Positions 17,557 through 25,853 of a stretch of DNA of 64,000 bases are shown in pieces (the stretch's first letter is position 1; each line of letters starts with the position of its first letter). Location of the stretch: the NCBI RefSeq assembly GCF_008152325.1, contig NZ_CP042243.1, positions 1,183,026 to 1,247,025 of the forward strand. The letters run 5' to 3'. Both the position numbers and the translations under genes were made by a program. The stretch is from Crassaminicella thermophila (GTDB taxonomy: Bacteria > Bacillota > Clostridia > Peptostreptococcales > Thermotaleaceae). The notes beneath the pieces are model-generated. The model did not search any database, had not been told where the DNA came from, and saw nothing but the letters and a program-made list of their open reading frames with translations.

Positions 17557-18885
17557 TTGGTAGAGATTTAAATCGTTTATATTTTTGACTATATTTAATA
17601 ATTTATCCTTTTCGTTTAAATTCGGGTCGTCTAAAACTTTATCGAGTAAAATATTTAATATAATGCCAATTTGTTTTCCTTGTTTTATACCAAGCTTAAT
17701 TAAGTCATTTCCATTAATTTTTAAATCTTTTATTGTTAAAGGCTGTTTTTCATTCAGTATTTTTGCTACTTCATTTTTCAGATTCGAAATTTTGGAAATA
17801 TCATGTGAAAGGCTTGATCCCTTAACATGTGCAACTTGTAAAGCAAAGAAAGAATCCAAATTTTGTATGCCTATTCTATTTATGAATTTTTTTAAATTTT
17901 TTGTGTTATAAGTGTCCCATGGATGCATATGTTCTTTTATTATAGTACATACACAATCAATTGTTTTTTTATCAAATTTTAATCTTTTTAATATATTCAT
18001 AGCAGTTGTTTTGCTATAGAAATGATTTTTACAAATTGCAGAAAATTTTGGTTTTTCTATATCATGTAATAGAGCTGCTAGTCGAACATTTAGTATTTTA
18101 GGGGTATTATCTAATACACAGAGTATATGTGTAAATACATCTTTATCATGATGAGAATTTTTTGGATTTAAATTAATTGTATCTATCAATTCTTGTATTA
18201 CAAAGGGTAACAAATTTAAATTTTTTAAAAGAAGTATTCCTTTAGCTGGCTTATTTGATAATAATATTTTTATGAGTTCATCTCTTATTCTTTCTTGACT
18301 TATATTTTTAAGTAAAAAGCCTTTTTCTTGCATAGCTTTGGCAGTATCTTTATGTATTGTAAAATTTAATTGTGCTGCAAATCGAACTCCTCTTAGGATT
18401 CTTAATGCATCTTCATCAAAGCGCTTTTTAGCTTCTCCTACACACTTAATAATTTTTTTGTTTAAATCATTTTGACCATTAAAATAGTCTATTAATCCTT
18501 TTTTATGATTATATGCCATAGCATTTATGGTAAAGTCACGCCTTGCTAAATCTTTTTCTAATGAGAGGGTAAAGGTTACATTTTCTGGTCTCCTATGGTC
18601 TAAGTAATCTCCATCGATTCTATATGTGGTTACTTCAAAGTGTTTATTATTAAAAACTATTGTAATAGTGCCGTGTTTTCGCCCTGTTTCAATAAATTTT
18701 ATTTGATGATTTTTAAAAATTTTTATTATTTCTTCAGGCAATGCATTCGTACAAATATCCCAATCCTGAGGTTTTCTTCTTAATAAAGAATCTCTAACGC
18801 AACCGCCTACTACATATGCATCAAATCCATAATTATTTAACAATGTTAATATCATTTTTGGTTCTTTTGGTAAATCTATCTTCAA
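17554..18885 (-). CDS. cca: CCA-adding tRNA nucleotidyltransferase with HD domain
   Basis: A 443-residue class II nucleotidyltransferase that builds or repairs the CCA end of tRNA. Seen in order: GGCVRD, catalytic aspartates D41 and D43 in QDWDICT, the base-selecting region RRPENVTF, RRDFTINAMAYN, and RILRGVRFAAQL. A C-terminal HD domain carries LLHDIEKPKFS, as in many clostridial enzymes, where it may act as a phosphatase or phosphodiesterase. It starts at TTG nine bases after AAAGGAG. Poly(A) polymerase I is the main alternative, but the motif set and HD domain favour a CCA enzyme. Confidence 0.93.
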   Translation of the reverse strand: MKIDLPKEPKMILTLLNNYGFDAYVVGGCVRDSLLRRKPQDWDICTNALPEEIIKIFKNHQIKFIETGRKHGTITIVFNNKHFEVTTYRIDGDYLDHRRPENVTFTLSLEKDLARRDFTINAMAYNHKKGLIDYFNGQNDLNKKIIKCVGEAKKRFDEDALRILRGVRFAAQLNFTIHKDTAKAMQEKGFLLKNISQERIRDELIKILLSNKPAKGILLLKNLNLLPFVIQELIDTINLNPKNSHHDKDVFTHILCVLDNTPKILNVRLAALLHDIEKPKFSAICKNHFYSKTTAMNILKRLKFDKKTIDCVCTIIKEHMHPWDTYNTKNLKKFINRIGIQNLDSFFALQVAHVKGSSLSHDISKISNLKNEVAKILNEKQPLTIKDLKINGNDLIKLGIKQGKQIGIILNILLDKVLDDPNLNEKDKLLNIVKNINDLNLYQ

Positions 18886-19017
18886 TTCAAATTTCTCCTT
18901 TATAAAATGAATTTGTGTACAAACAGATTATTTATTCTTATATTTTATGTTGATTTTTTTATTGATACAAGAAGGAATTTTAATTTTTATAAAGCTAGAT
19001 AGAAGATTCACAACTTT

Positions 19018-19046
19018 TTGATTTATCGGTCTGTATAATGTATAAT
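19018..19046 (+). promoter_or_regulatory. Promoter of the 19084 gene
   Basis: TTGATT (19018-19023), 17 bases, TATAAT (19041-19046). Good match to the housekeeping consensus. Confidence 0.7.
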
Positions 19047-19083
19047 GATATATGCAATGTTAAAAGAAAAGGGGAAAAATGAT

Positions 19084-19623
19084 ATGATTAAAAGAATAAA
19101 AATCAACTTAGATGTTATTGAGGGAATGCTTTATTTCTGGCAGGCAACTAGTGAAAAGGAAAAAGTAGGAGAGAACTACATAAATGAAATGTCAAATTTT
19201 TCTTTAATGGAATATATTTATGATGATGAATTTAATAAAGAATCTGTAAGAAAAGTTTTAAGTGCCATATCAAATAGGGAATTGTTATCAAAGAAAAATA
19301 AAAAAGAAGGAAGATTTTGGAATAATAATATGTGGATGTTGGAAGATTTAGAGTATACGAATATGATGATTCAACCTTTAAAAGTGTTAAATTTAGATTT
19401 TTTGGTTGAAAAATTAAACAATATAGAAAAAAATTCTAAGTATGAAGAGATCGAAGTAATTTTTCTACCAGGACATGTAGATGAATATAAAATAGTGGAT
19501 AATAAACTTATTATTAATTTTTTTAGAGTAAAGCCTGATTTGTATGAAGAAAAGGTATCAATAGGAGAAAAAGATATATTTGTATTTATTCAAGAAAAAT
19601 TACAAGAACTTATTAAAGCTTAG
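19084..19623 (+). CDS. Hypothetical protein, 179 residues
   Basis: I do not recognise this protein. It is mostly helical and charged, with no signal peptide, membrane segment or cysteine motif. The start is the ATG nine bases after AGGGG; an upstream ATG at 19045 lacks a site. The N-terminal part (IDVIEGMLYFWQ-like, then EKVGENYINEM) and the weak beta end (EVIFLPGHVDEYKIVDNKLII) suggest two small parts. It has its own promoter and lies upstream of the ZTP switch; the pfl promoter begins 10 bases after its stop, so it is not needed for pfl expression. Confidence 0.7.
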   Translation: MIKRIKINLDVIEGMLYFWQATSEKEKVGENYINEMSNFSLMEYIYDDEFNKESVRKVLSAISNRELLSKKNKKEGRFWNNNMWMLEDLEYTNMMIQPLKVLNLDFLVEKLNNIEKNSKYEEIEVIFLPGHVDEYKIVDNKLIINFFRVKPDLYEEKVSIGEKDIFVFIQEKLQELIKA

Positions 19624-19633
19624 ATGAATTTTA

Positions 19634-19662
19634 TTGACAAAATATTTGGTAGTTGATATTAT
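19634..19662 (+). promoter_or_regulatory. Promoter of the pfl operon
   Basis: TTGACA (19634-19639), exactly 17 bases, TATTAT (19657-19662). Transcription would start near 19669, about 20 bases before the riboswitch aptamer. Confidence 0.85.
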
Positions 19663-19689
19663 AATTATGTAATTTAGATAATGAACACG

Positions 19690-19758
19690 AATCACATGAC
19701 TGGCGGAAGTGGAAGTAACCACATGGAGTGTGATTTGAGAAATGCCGACCGCCTGGGC
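19690..19758 (+). promoter_or_regulatory. ZTP riboswitch (pfl motif)
   Basis: The aptamer is closed by AATCACA (19690-19696) pairing with TGTGATT. Inside it are the hallmark TGACTGGCGG, a small hairpin (GTGG..CCAC), ATGGAG, then GCCGACCGCCTGGGC. CTGGCGG can pair with the later CCGCC as the pseudoknot of this class. ZTP riboswitches bind ZMP/ZTP, purine intermediates that build up when 10-formyl-tetrahydrofolate is short, and turn genes on. Here the target is pflB, whose formate feeds that cofactor. The class was named for its position before pfl genes. Confidence 0.92.
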
Positions 19759-19787
19759 GATAAGTCCAGGCGGTTTTGTGTTTTTTT
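19749..19787 (+). terminator. Riboswitch-controlled terminator before pflB
   Basis: CCGCCTGG (19749-19756) pairs with CCAGGCGG (19766-19773), followed by a T-rich run. The 5' arm is the same sequence the aptamer needs, so ligand binding would prevent the terminator: an on-switch. Confidence 0.88.
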
Positions 19788-19830
19788 GAACCTCTTGGAC
19801 TTAGTAGACTACAGTCAAGGAGGTATTTTT

Positions 19831-22065
19831 ATGTTAAGAAAAGAATGGAAAGGATTCAAAGAAGGGAATTGGACAGTAGAAGTAGATGTAAGAGATTTTA
19901 TACAAAAAAACTACACTCCTTATGAAGGTGACGATCAGTTTTTAGAGGGACCTACAAGAAAAACTGAAAGAGTATGGGATATTTGTAAGAACTTATGCAT
20001 AGAAGAGTTGAAAAAAGGGATACTTGATATTGATACAAAGACTGCTTCGGGGATAGATAACTTTGAGGCGGGTTATATAGATAAAGAAAATGAGGTTATT
20101 GTAGGGCTGCAAACAGATGCTCCGTTAAAGAGGATGGTAAATCCTTTTGGTGGAATAAGAATGGTAAAATCAGCTTTACATGCATATGGTTATGAAATAG
20201 ATGGTGAAATGGATAGGGTGTTTCAAAATTATCGTAAGACACATAATGATGGAGTATTTGATGTATATACAGAAGAAACAAAGGTAGCAAGAAGTGCAGG
20301 ACTTTTAACAGGACTTCCAGATGCATATGGAAGGGGAAGAATTATAGGAGATTATAGAAGGATACCACTTTACGGAATAGATTTTTTAATAGAACAAAAA
20401 ATAAAGGATAAAAGTAGCTTAAAGGGTTTCATGGATGAGGAGCTAATTAGAAAGAGAGAAGAATTAGCAGAGCAAATACGTGCATTGAAGAAGATAAAAA
20501 ACATGGCTAGTTCTTATGGTATAGATATATCAAAGCCAGCAAAAGATGCTAAAGAAGCAGTTCAGTTTTTATATTTTGGATATTTGGCTGGGATAAAGGA
20601 AAACAATGGCGCAGCTATGTCACTTGGAAGAACAAGTACTTTTATTGATATATATATGGAGAGAGATTTAGAAAAAGGGATAATAACTGAAAAAGAAGCA
20701 CAGGAGATAATTGATCAGTTTGTTATAAAACTAAGAATGGCAAGACATTTGAGAACTCCTGAATATAATGAATTGTTTGCAGGAGATCCAAATTGGATTA
20801 CAGAGTCTATAGGAGGGATGGGGATTAATGGAAGGACACTTGTAACAAAAACTTCCTTTAGATTTTTGAATACCTTAACTAATTTAGGTCCTGCTCCGGA
20901 GCCAAATATGACAGTTTTATGGTCTGAAAAGCTTCCTGAAGCTTTCAAAAAATATTGTGGAAAGATGTCTATTATGACCGATTCAATTCAGTATGAGAAT
21001 GATGATCTAATGAGGAATATTTATGGAGATGATTATGGAATTGCTTGTTGTGTTTCTGCAATGCAGATAGGAAAAGAGATGCAGTTTTTTGGAGCAAGAT
21101 GTAATCTTGCAAAAGCGCTTCTTTATGCAATAAATGGAGGAATAGATGAAAAGAAAGAAACTCTTGTTATACCTGGAATAAAAAAAATAGAAGATAATGT
21201 GTTGGATTATAATAAGGTAAAAGAAAGCTATGATAAAGTTTTAGAATATGTGGCACAGCTTTATGTAAATACCATGAATATTATCCATTATATGCATGAT
21301 AAATATGCATATGAGGCAGGTTTAATGGCGCTACATGATACAGAGGTTGGAAGATTTATGGCATTTGGAGTAGCAGGTTTATCAGTAGTTGTAGATTCTT
21401 TAAGTGCAATAAAATATGCAAAAGTAAAACCTATTAGAAGAAATGGTATAGCAGTAGATTTTGAAATAATAGGAGAGTTCCCTAAGTATGGAAATGATGA
21501 TGATAGAGTAGATGAAATAGCAGTTGAAATACTTAAAAAGTTTATCAAAGAATTGAAAAAGCATAAAACATATAGAAATGCAGTGCATACTTTATCAGTG
21601 CTTACTATTACATCAAATGTAGTATATGGAAAAAAAACAGGTGCAACGCCAGACGGAAGAAAAATGGGAGAAGCTTTTGCTCCAGGAGCAAATCCAATGC
21701 ATGGAAGAGATAAAAATGGTGCTTTAGCATCTTTAAATTCAGTAGCAAAAATTCCATATAGATTTGTTTGTGAGGATGGAGTTTCAAATACTTTTACTAT
21801 AGTGCCTGAGGCTTTAGGAAAAGATGAAAATACTAGAATTATTAATTTGGTAAATGTTTTAGATGGGTATTTTTGTCAAGGAGCACATCATTTAAATGTA
21901 AATGTATTAGATAGAGAAACACTTATAGATGCTATGGAGCATCCAGAAAAATATCCTACATTAACAATTAGAGTTTCTGGTTATGCGGTTAATTTTAACA
22001 GGCTTACAAGAGAACAGCAATTAGAAGTTATAGGAAGAACTTTCCATGAAAATATGGTAGTTTAG
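19831..22065 (+). CDS. pflB: Pyruvate formate-lyase
   Basis: A 744-residue glycyl radical enzyme converting pyruvate and CoA to acetyl-CoA and formate. The paired active-site cysteines C406-C407 (GIACCVSA), which separate true PFLs from other glycyl radical enzymes with one cysteine, are present. The radical glycine G717 lies in RVSGYAV near the C-terminus. The frame is open upstream to 19681, but that part is the riboswitch; AAGGAGG sits before the ATG at 19831. Activase follows after 10 bases. In clostridia this pair often supplies formate for one-carbon and purine synthesis rather than main energy flow, which the ZTP switch supports here. Confidence 0.96.
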   Translation: MLRKEWKGFKEGNWTVEVDVRDFIQKNYTPYEGDDQFLEGPTRKTERVWDICKNLCIEELKKGILDIDTKTASGIDNFEAGYIDKENEVIVGLQTDAPLKRMVNPFGGIRMVKSALHAYGYEIDGEMDRVFQNYRKTHNDGVFDVYTEETKVARSAGLLTGLPDAYGRGRIIGDYRRIPLYGIDFLIEQKIKDKSSLKGFMDEELIRKREELAEQIRALKKIKNMASSYGIDISKPAKDAKEAVQFLYFGYLAGIKENNGAAMSLGRTSTFIDIYMERDLEKGIITEKEAQEIIDQFVIKLRMARHLRTPEYNELFAGDPNWITESIGGMGINGRTLVTKTSFRFLNTLTNLGPAPEPNMTVLWSEKLPEAFKKYCGKMSIMTDSIQYENDDLMRNIYGDDYGIACCVSAMQIGKEMQFFGARCNLAKALLYAINGGIDEKKETLVIPGIKKIEDNVLDYNKVKESYDKVLEYVAQLYVNTMNIIHYMHDKYAYEAGLMALHDTEVGRFMAFGVAGLSVVVDSLSAIKYAKVKPIRRNGIAVDFEIIGEFPKYGNDDDRVDEIAVEILKKFIKELKKHKTYRNAVHTLSVLTITSNVVYGKKTGATPDGRKMGEAFAPGANPMHGRDKNGALASLNSVAKIPYRFVCEDGVSNTFTIVPEALGKDENTRIINLVNVLDGYFCQGAHHLNVNVLDRETLIDAMEHPEKYPTLTIRVSGYAVNFNRLTREQQLEVIGRTFHENMVV

Positions 22066-22075
22066 AGGTGATAGT

Positions 22076-22783
22076 ATGATAGGAAAAATCCATTCTTATG
22101 AAAGTATGGGATTAGTAGATGGCCCTGGAATAAGATTTGTGGTATTTTTTCAGGGGTGTAAGCTAAGATGTGCGTATTGCCATAATCCAGATACTTGGGA
22201 TTTTAATAAAGGAGAAGAAGTAACTGAAAATGAATTAATAAAAAAAGTGTTAAGATTTAAGCCATATTTTCAAAAATCAGATGGAGGTGTCACATGTTCA
22301 GGAGGGGAACCACTTATGCAGCCTGAGTTTTTAATAGAGTTTCTTAAGCTATGTAAAAAAAATGGTATTCATACAGCTATTGATACTGCAGGATTTGGAA
22401 AAGGCTTATATGAAGAAATATTAAAGTATACAGATTTAGTGATTTTGGATGTAAAACATGTAAATGGTATTGGATATAAAAAGTTAACTGGAGGAAATAT
22501 AAAAGAGTTTGAAACGTTTCAAAAAGCTCTGCTAAAAGCAAATGTTAAACTATGGATTAGACATGTAGTTGTTCCAGGGATTACAGATAGCAAAGAACAT
22601 TTGTATAAGTTAAAAAAAGTAATAAAGGGTTTTAAAAATGTAGAAAAGATTGAGCTACTTCCATATCATAGTCTAGGAGTAAGTAAGTATAAAACTATGG
22701 GAATATCTTATAATTTAGATATGGTTAAGCCAATGAGTAAAGAAAGAGCAATGGAGCTTGAAGAATATCTAAAAATTGTTTAA
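22076..22783 (+). CDS. pflA: Pyruvate formate-lyase activating enzyme
   Basis: A 235-residue radical SAM enzyme that places the glycyl radical on PflB. The cluster motif CxxxCxxC is seen as CKLRCAYC near residue 30, preceded by DGPGIRFVVFFQGC, and the SAM-binding GGEP follows as SGGEPLMQPEF. Length is standard (235-250). It starts at ATG after GAGGTG, 10 bases downstream of pflB, in the same riboswitch-controlled operon. A clear terminator follows. Confidence 0.96.
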   Translation: MIGKIHSYESMGLVDGPGIRFVVFFQGCKLRCAYCHNPDTWDFNKGEEVTENELIKKVLRFKPYFQKSDGGVTCSGGEPLMQPEFLIEFLKLCKKNGIHTAIDTAGFGKGLYEEILKYTDLVILDVKHVNGIGYKKLTGGNIKEFETFQKALLKANVKLWIRHVVVPGITDSKEHLYKLKKVIKGFKNVEKIELLPYHSLGVSKYKTMGISYNLDMVKPMSKERAMELEEYLKIV

Positions 22784-22809
22784 AGTATATAGAATAATTT
22801 TTATATATT

Positions 22810-22837
22810 AAAGAAGGAGGATGTTCTCCTTCTTTTT
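22810..22837 (+). terminator. Terminator of the pfl operon
   Basis: AAGAAGGAG pairs with CTCCTTCTT around a 6-base loop, then T residues. Confidence 0.88.
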
Positions 22838-22930
22838 AATGCTTATTTCAATTTATTTACTTAAATTTCATTTTATGATAGAATTAATTTTGTAATTTTG
22901 TTATGAAACATTAAGGAGTGATATTAAAAT

Positions 22931-23659
22931 ATGGGTAGACATGGAACCATAGCTAATAGAAAAGAAAAGCAAGATGCAAAAAGAGCACAAATGTTTACAA
23001 AATATGCAAGATTAATTACTGTTGCTGCAAGAGAAGGGGGAGCTGACCCAGAATATAATGCAGCACTAAAGAATGCAATAGATAAGGCAAAAGCTATAAA
23101 CATGCCTAATGATAATATAAATAGAGCTATTAAAAAAGGTGCAGGTGGAACAGACGGAGATAATTTTGAAAGAATAACGTATGAAGGATATGGCCCAAAT
23201 GGGATAGCTGTAATTGTGGAAGCATTAACAGACAATAGAAATAGAACGGGTAGCAATTTAAGATATTATTTTGATAAAAATGGTGGAAATCTAGGAACTA
23301 CAGGCTGTGTTGGATATATGTTTGATAGAAAAGGTCAAATTCTTATTGAGAAAAAAGATGAATATCAAGAAGATGAACTAATGGAAGCGGCATTAGAAGC
23401 TGGAGCAGAGGATTTTGTGACAGACGATGAAGAGGTTTATGAAATATTTACAGCTCCACAAGATTTTTATGATGTAAAAAATGAATTACAAGAAAAAGGA
23501 TATGAATTTATTGAAGCTGATATAGCCATGATTCCTCAAACGACAACTAAATTAGAAAATGAAGAACAAATTAAAGCAATGAATAAGCTTATTGACATGC
23601 TTGAAGATGATGATGATATTCAGCAGATTTATCACAACTGGGATATGCCAGAAAAATAG
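22931..23659 (+). CDS. yebC: YebC/PmpR family regulatory protein
   Basis: A 242-residue protein of the TACO1/YebC family. It has the conserved opening (basic helix rich in K and R, then [14 protein letters not shown]), [28 protein letters not shown] and [18 protein letters not shown]. Members were described as DNA-binding regulators, and more recently as helpers of ribosomes on proline-rich stretches. The opening [11 protein letters not shown] replaces the more usual SGHSKWANIK and is typical of the YeeN/YebC-II group, so this may be the paralogue rather than the main copy. It has its own transcription unit and ends with a long hairpin. Confidence 0.9.
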   Translation: MGRHGTIANRKEKQDAKRAQMFTKYARLITVAAREGGADPEYNAALKNAIDKAKAINMPNDNINRAIKKGAGGTDGDNFERITYEGYGPNGIAVIVEALTDNRNRTGSNLRYYFDKNGGNLGTTGCVGYMFDRKGQILIEKKDEYQEDELMEAALEAGAEDFVTDDEEVYEIFTAPQDFYDVKNELQEKGYEFIEADIAMIPQTTTKLENEEQIKAMNKLIDMLEDDDDIQQIYHNWDMPEK

Positions 23660-23687
23660 ATTTTAAATATACATGATATATGTTTTA

Positions 23688-23741
23688 AATACACCTTAAA
23701 TTTTGTTGTGTATAACACAATCAAAATAGAGGTGTATTTTT
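23688..23741 (+). terminator. Terminator after yebC, long hairpin
   Basis: A three-part stem: AATACACCT with AGGTGTATT, ATTTTG with CAAAAT, and TGTG with CACA around TATAA, followed by TTT. Long for a terminator, but the placement and T-run fit. Confidence 0.75.
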
Positions 23742-23882
23742 GTGTATTTATATAAATAATCGCAACTATTGTTCCGAGTAGTAATATATATGAATAAAAT
23801 TATATTTCCAAACTATAAACCTTAAATTACCTTGTATGTAAAAGCAAATGCTACAAAAAATAAAAAATGAGGTGAATAAACT

Positions 23883-24083
23883 ATGGGAAAAAGGAATAAA
23901 ATTCCTGATTTTAAAGAACTATTAAGTCATACACAACAAGAACTAGGCAAGGAATTAGGTTTAAGTAATAATGAAATAGGAGAAAAAATAAATGATAAAC
24001 CTGATTTAGCAACACGTATAGCTGGTGGATATGTTGGAGGACAGATGACAAAGAATATTGTTAGGAGATCAAAAAAAGAATAA
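23883..24083 (+). CDS. Divergent alpha/beta-type small acid-soluble spore protein
   Basis: A 66-residue protein. The C-terminal segment GGYVGGQMTKNIV closely matches the hallmark of alpha/beta SASPs (typically a G-Y/S-VGG-MxK-MV pattern), and QQELGKELGL lines up with the usual cleavage-site region (xYExAxELGV). Such proteins coat DNA in the spore, protect it, and are cut by GPR protease at germination. It departs from the norm in the first block, in a basic C-terminus (RRSKKE) instead of glutamines, and in lacking the typical E-I/V-A site, so GPR may not cut it. It starts at ATG after GAGGTG. No clear sigma-G promoter was found. Confidence 0.7.
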   Translation: MGKRNKIPDFKELLSHTQQELGKELGLSNNEIGEKINDKPDLATRIAGGYVGGQMTKNIVRRSKKE

Positions 24084-24087
24084 ATAT

Positions 24088-24099
24088 AAAAACTGCCTA
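24088..24099 (+). terminator. Left arm of a terminator split by the insertion sequence
   Basis: AAAAACTGCCTA here is an exact inverted repeat of TAGGCAGTTTTT at 25841-25852, on the other side of the IS element. Joined, they would form a 12-bp bidirectional terminator stem between the SASP-like gene and the convergent flavoprotein gene. The insertion moved the arms about 1.7 kb apart. Confidence 0.8.
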
Positions 24100-24172
24100 G
24101 TTATTGATATGCTCCCCTTGAAGTGGACAGTTAAAATAAAAAAACTGTTTATTGAAGGAGGAGCATTTTCTT

Positions 24173-24863
24173 ATGGGCAGAAAAGGTAAAATAGATTACG
24201 AACTAAAAATTAAAGCAGTTGAAGAATATTTAAATAATGTAGGATCACAAACATCAATTGCATCTAAATATGGTGTAACTAGAAACTCATTTAGACAATG
24301 GATTGTAAACTATCAATCAATGGGTAAAGAAGCATTAATGAATAAGTCTCATAATAATTTCTATTCAAAAAGAATTTAAAAATTACTGTTATTAAAAGCA
24401 TATCTTGAGGGTGACAGTTCGATATATGACATTGCAAAAAATTTAAGATTCCCTCACATACAACTGTTCTTAAGTGGATTATAAAGTATAATGGTCATGA
24501 AGAGTTAAAATCATCAGGAATAGGAGAAGATAAAGTCATGGCCAACGGACGTAAAAACTAATTTTAATGAAAAGAATAGAAATTGTTAAACACTGCATTG
24601 AACATCAGAACAGCTATAATAAAACTGCAGATAAATATAAAGTATCATATCATCAAGTCTATTCATGGACTAAAAAATATGAGGAATCTGGTGTTGAGGC
24701 ATTAAAAGATAAACGTGGCAAACAGAAAAATGCAAATGAATTGTCAGAGATTGAAAAAGCTTAGAGCACTAAACAAACTTCTGGAAGCTCAAAAATAAAA
24801 AGGCAACAAATGGAGATTGATTTTTTAAAAAAGTTAGAAGAAATAGAAAGGAGGCGATTTTAA
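24173..24863 (+). pseudogene. IS3 orfA, frameshifted
   Basis: The transposase DNA-binding subunit. It starts at ATG after GGAGGAG. Three helix-turn-helix units follow each other: around IASKYGVTRNSFRQWI, around IYDIAKNLRFP..TVLKWI, and around TADKYKVSYHQVYSWTKKYE, then a coiled region ending LKKLEEIERRRF. Breaks: a stop after SKRI (24377-24379), a frame change near 24450, another near 24560, and a pair of shifts at 24762-24800. The fragments are each in good agreement with the family, so the decay is fairly recent. Confidence 0.85.
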
Positions 24864-25755
24864 GCCAAGTAAGAAATGAAACCTACTATTTAGCAATTAA
24901 AGAATTACATGATATACAGTTATATCCAATTTTTACACTATGTGAAATAGCTGGTGTTCAAAAGGTCATCTTATTATAAATGGTTGAATCGTAAAAGAGA
25001 GTAAAAATGAGAACTTTAACAAAAAACTTATACCTTTAATTCAAGAAGCCTATGAAGAACGAGATGGTATTCTTGGCTATCGTCAAATGACAATTAAACT
25101 AAACAGAGAGAACAATTTTAGAGTAAATCATAAGAGAATTTATCGCTTAATGACTATTTTAGGCCTAAAGTCGGTATGTCGAAAGAAGAAGAAAAAATAT
25201 ATTAAGTCAACTCCTGAAGTTATAGCGGAAAACATTTTAAATAGAAACTTTAAAGCAGATAAGTTTGGTCAGAAGTGGGTTACAGATGTTACGGAATTTA
25301 AATATGGCAATAATCAAAAAAGCATACTTAAGTGCAATAATTGATCTATCGGATAAAAGCGTAGTTTCTTTTGTGATTGGTAAATCTAATAACAATCCTT
25401 TAGTATTTAAAACATTTGATCTTGCACATGAGAATTATCCAGATGAAAAGCCTATTTTTCATAGTGATCGTGGATTTCAGTATACATCAAAAAAATATTT
25501 CGAAAGAAGTTGGATAAATCAGAAATGATTCAGAGCATGTCCCGAGTTGGACGATGTATTGACAACGGACCAATGGAAGCATTCTGGGGTATGCTGAAAT
25601 CAGAGATGTACTATTTAAGAAAATTCTATACTTATGAAGAATTAGAAACAGCAGTAACTAATTACATTGAATACTACAATAATCACAGATATCAAAAACG
25701 TCTTGGTTGTATGACACCTTTAGAATACAGACAATACCTATGTAATGTTGCATAA
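24850..25755 (+). pseudogene. IS3 orfB (DDE transposase), frameshifted
   Basis: The catalytic subunit, overlapping the end of orfA as usual for IS3, where a -1 ribosomal frameshift makes OrfAB. Catalytic residues are all still encoded: first D in KWVTDVTEF, second D in HSDRGFQY, and E in the segment after CIDNGPMEAFWG (KSEMYY). The frame is broken near 24960, 25005, 25320 (in a run of A residues) and 25497, so no active transposase can be made. The C-terminus with YIEYYNNHRYQKRLG and TPLEYR is intact. Confidence 0.88.
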
Positions 25756-25762
25756 AAATCAC

Positions 25763-25806
25763 GCTAACCGTAAAGTACGATTAGCGCAATTCCTTTTTAT
25801 TTTTTC
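25763..25806 (+). terminator. Terminator inside the IS element
   Basis: CGCTAA and CGTA pair with TACG and TTAGCG (one mismatch), followed by a T-rich stretch, just after the orfB stop. Confidence 0.6.
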
Positions 25807-25840
25807 CACTGTCTACTTGACAGGGGCATATTCATATTTT

Positions 25841-25852
25841 TAGGCAGTTTTT
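25841..25852 (-). terminator. Right arm of the split terminator
   Basis: TAGGCAGTTTTT, the partner of 24088-24099. It ends two bases before the stop of the convergent flavoprotein gene. With the IS in place neither strand has the original short-loop hairpin. Confidence 0.8.
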
Positions 25853-25853
25853 G

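Larger units (their letters stand above)
24110..25828 (+). mobile_element. IS3-family insertion sequence (IS150-like), decayed
   Basis: A 1719-bp element bounded by imperfect inverted repeats of about 33 bp: the left begins TGCTCCCCTTGAAGTGGACA, and the right, read inward, begins TGCCCCTGTCAAGTAGACAG. Ends are TG...CA, typical of IS3. It carries overlapping orfA and orfB, both broken by frameshifts. The flanks read ATAT on both sides of the ends, so a 3-bp target duplication (ATA or TAT) is possible, but its exact frame is ambiguous. It is longer than classic IS150 (about 1.4 kb) because orfA carries three helix-turn-helix units. It lies inside the loop of a terminator hairpin. Confidence 0.9.

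Noticed and set aside
19681-19830. Upstream extension of the pflB frame
   Set aside because: The frame is open to 19681, but the sequence is the ZTP aptamer and its terminator, and AAGGAGG stands right before the ATG at 19831.
24088-25852. Composite transposon or genomic island around the IS element
   Set aside because: Only one element is present, flanked by ordinary chromosomal genes and by the two arms of one terminator.
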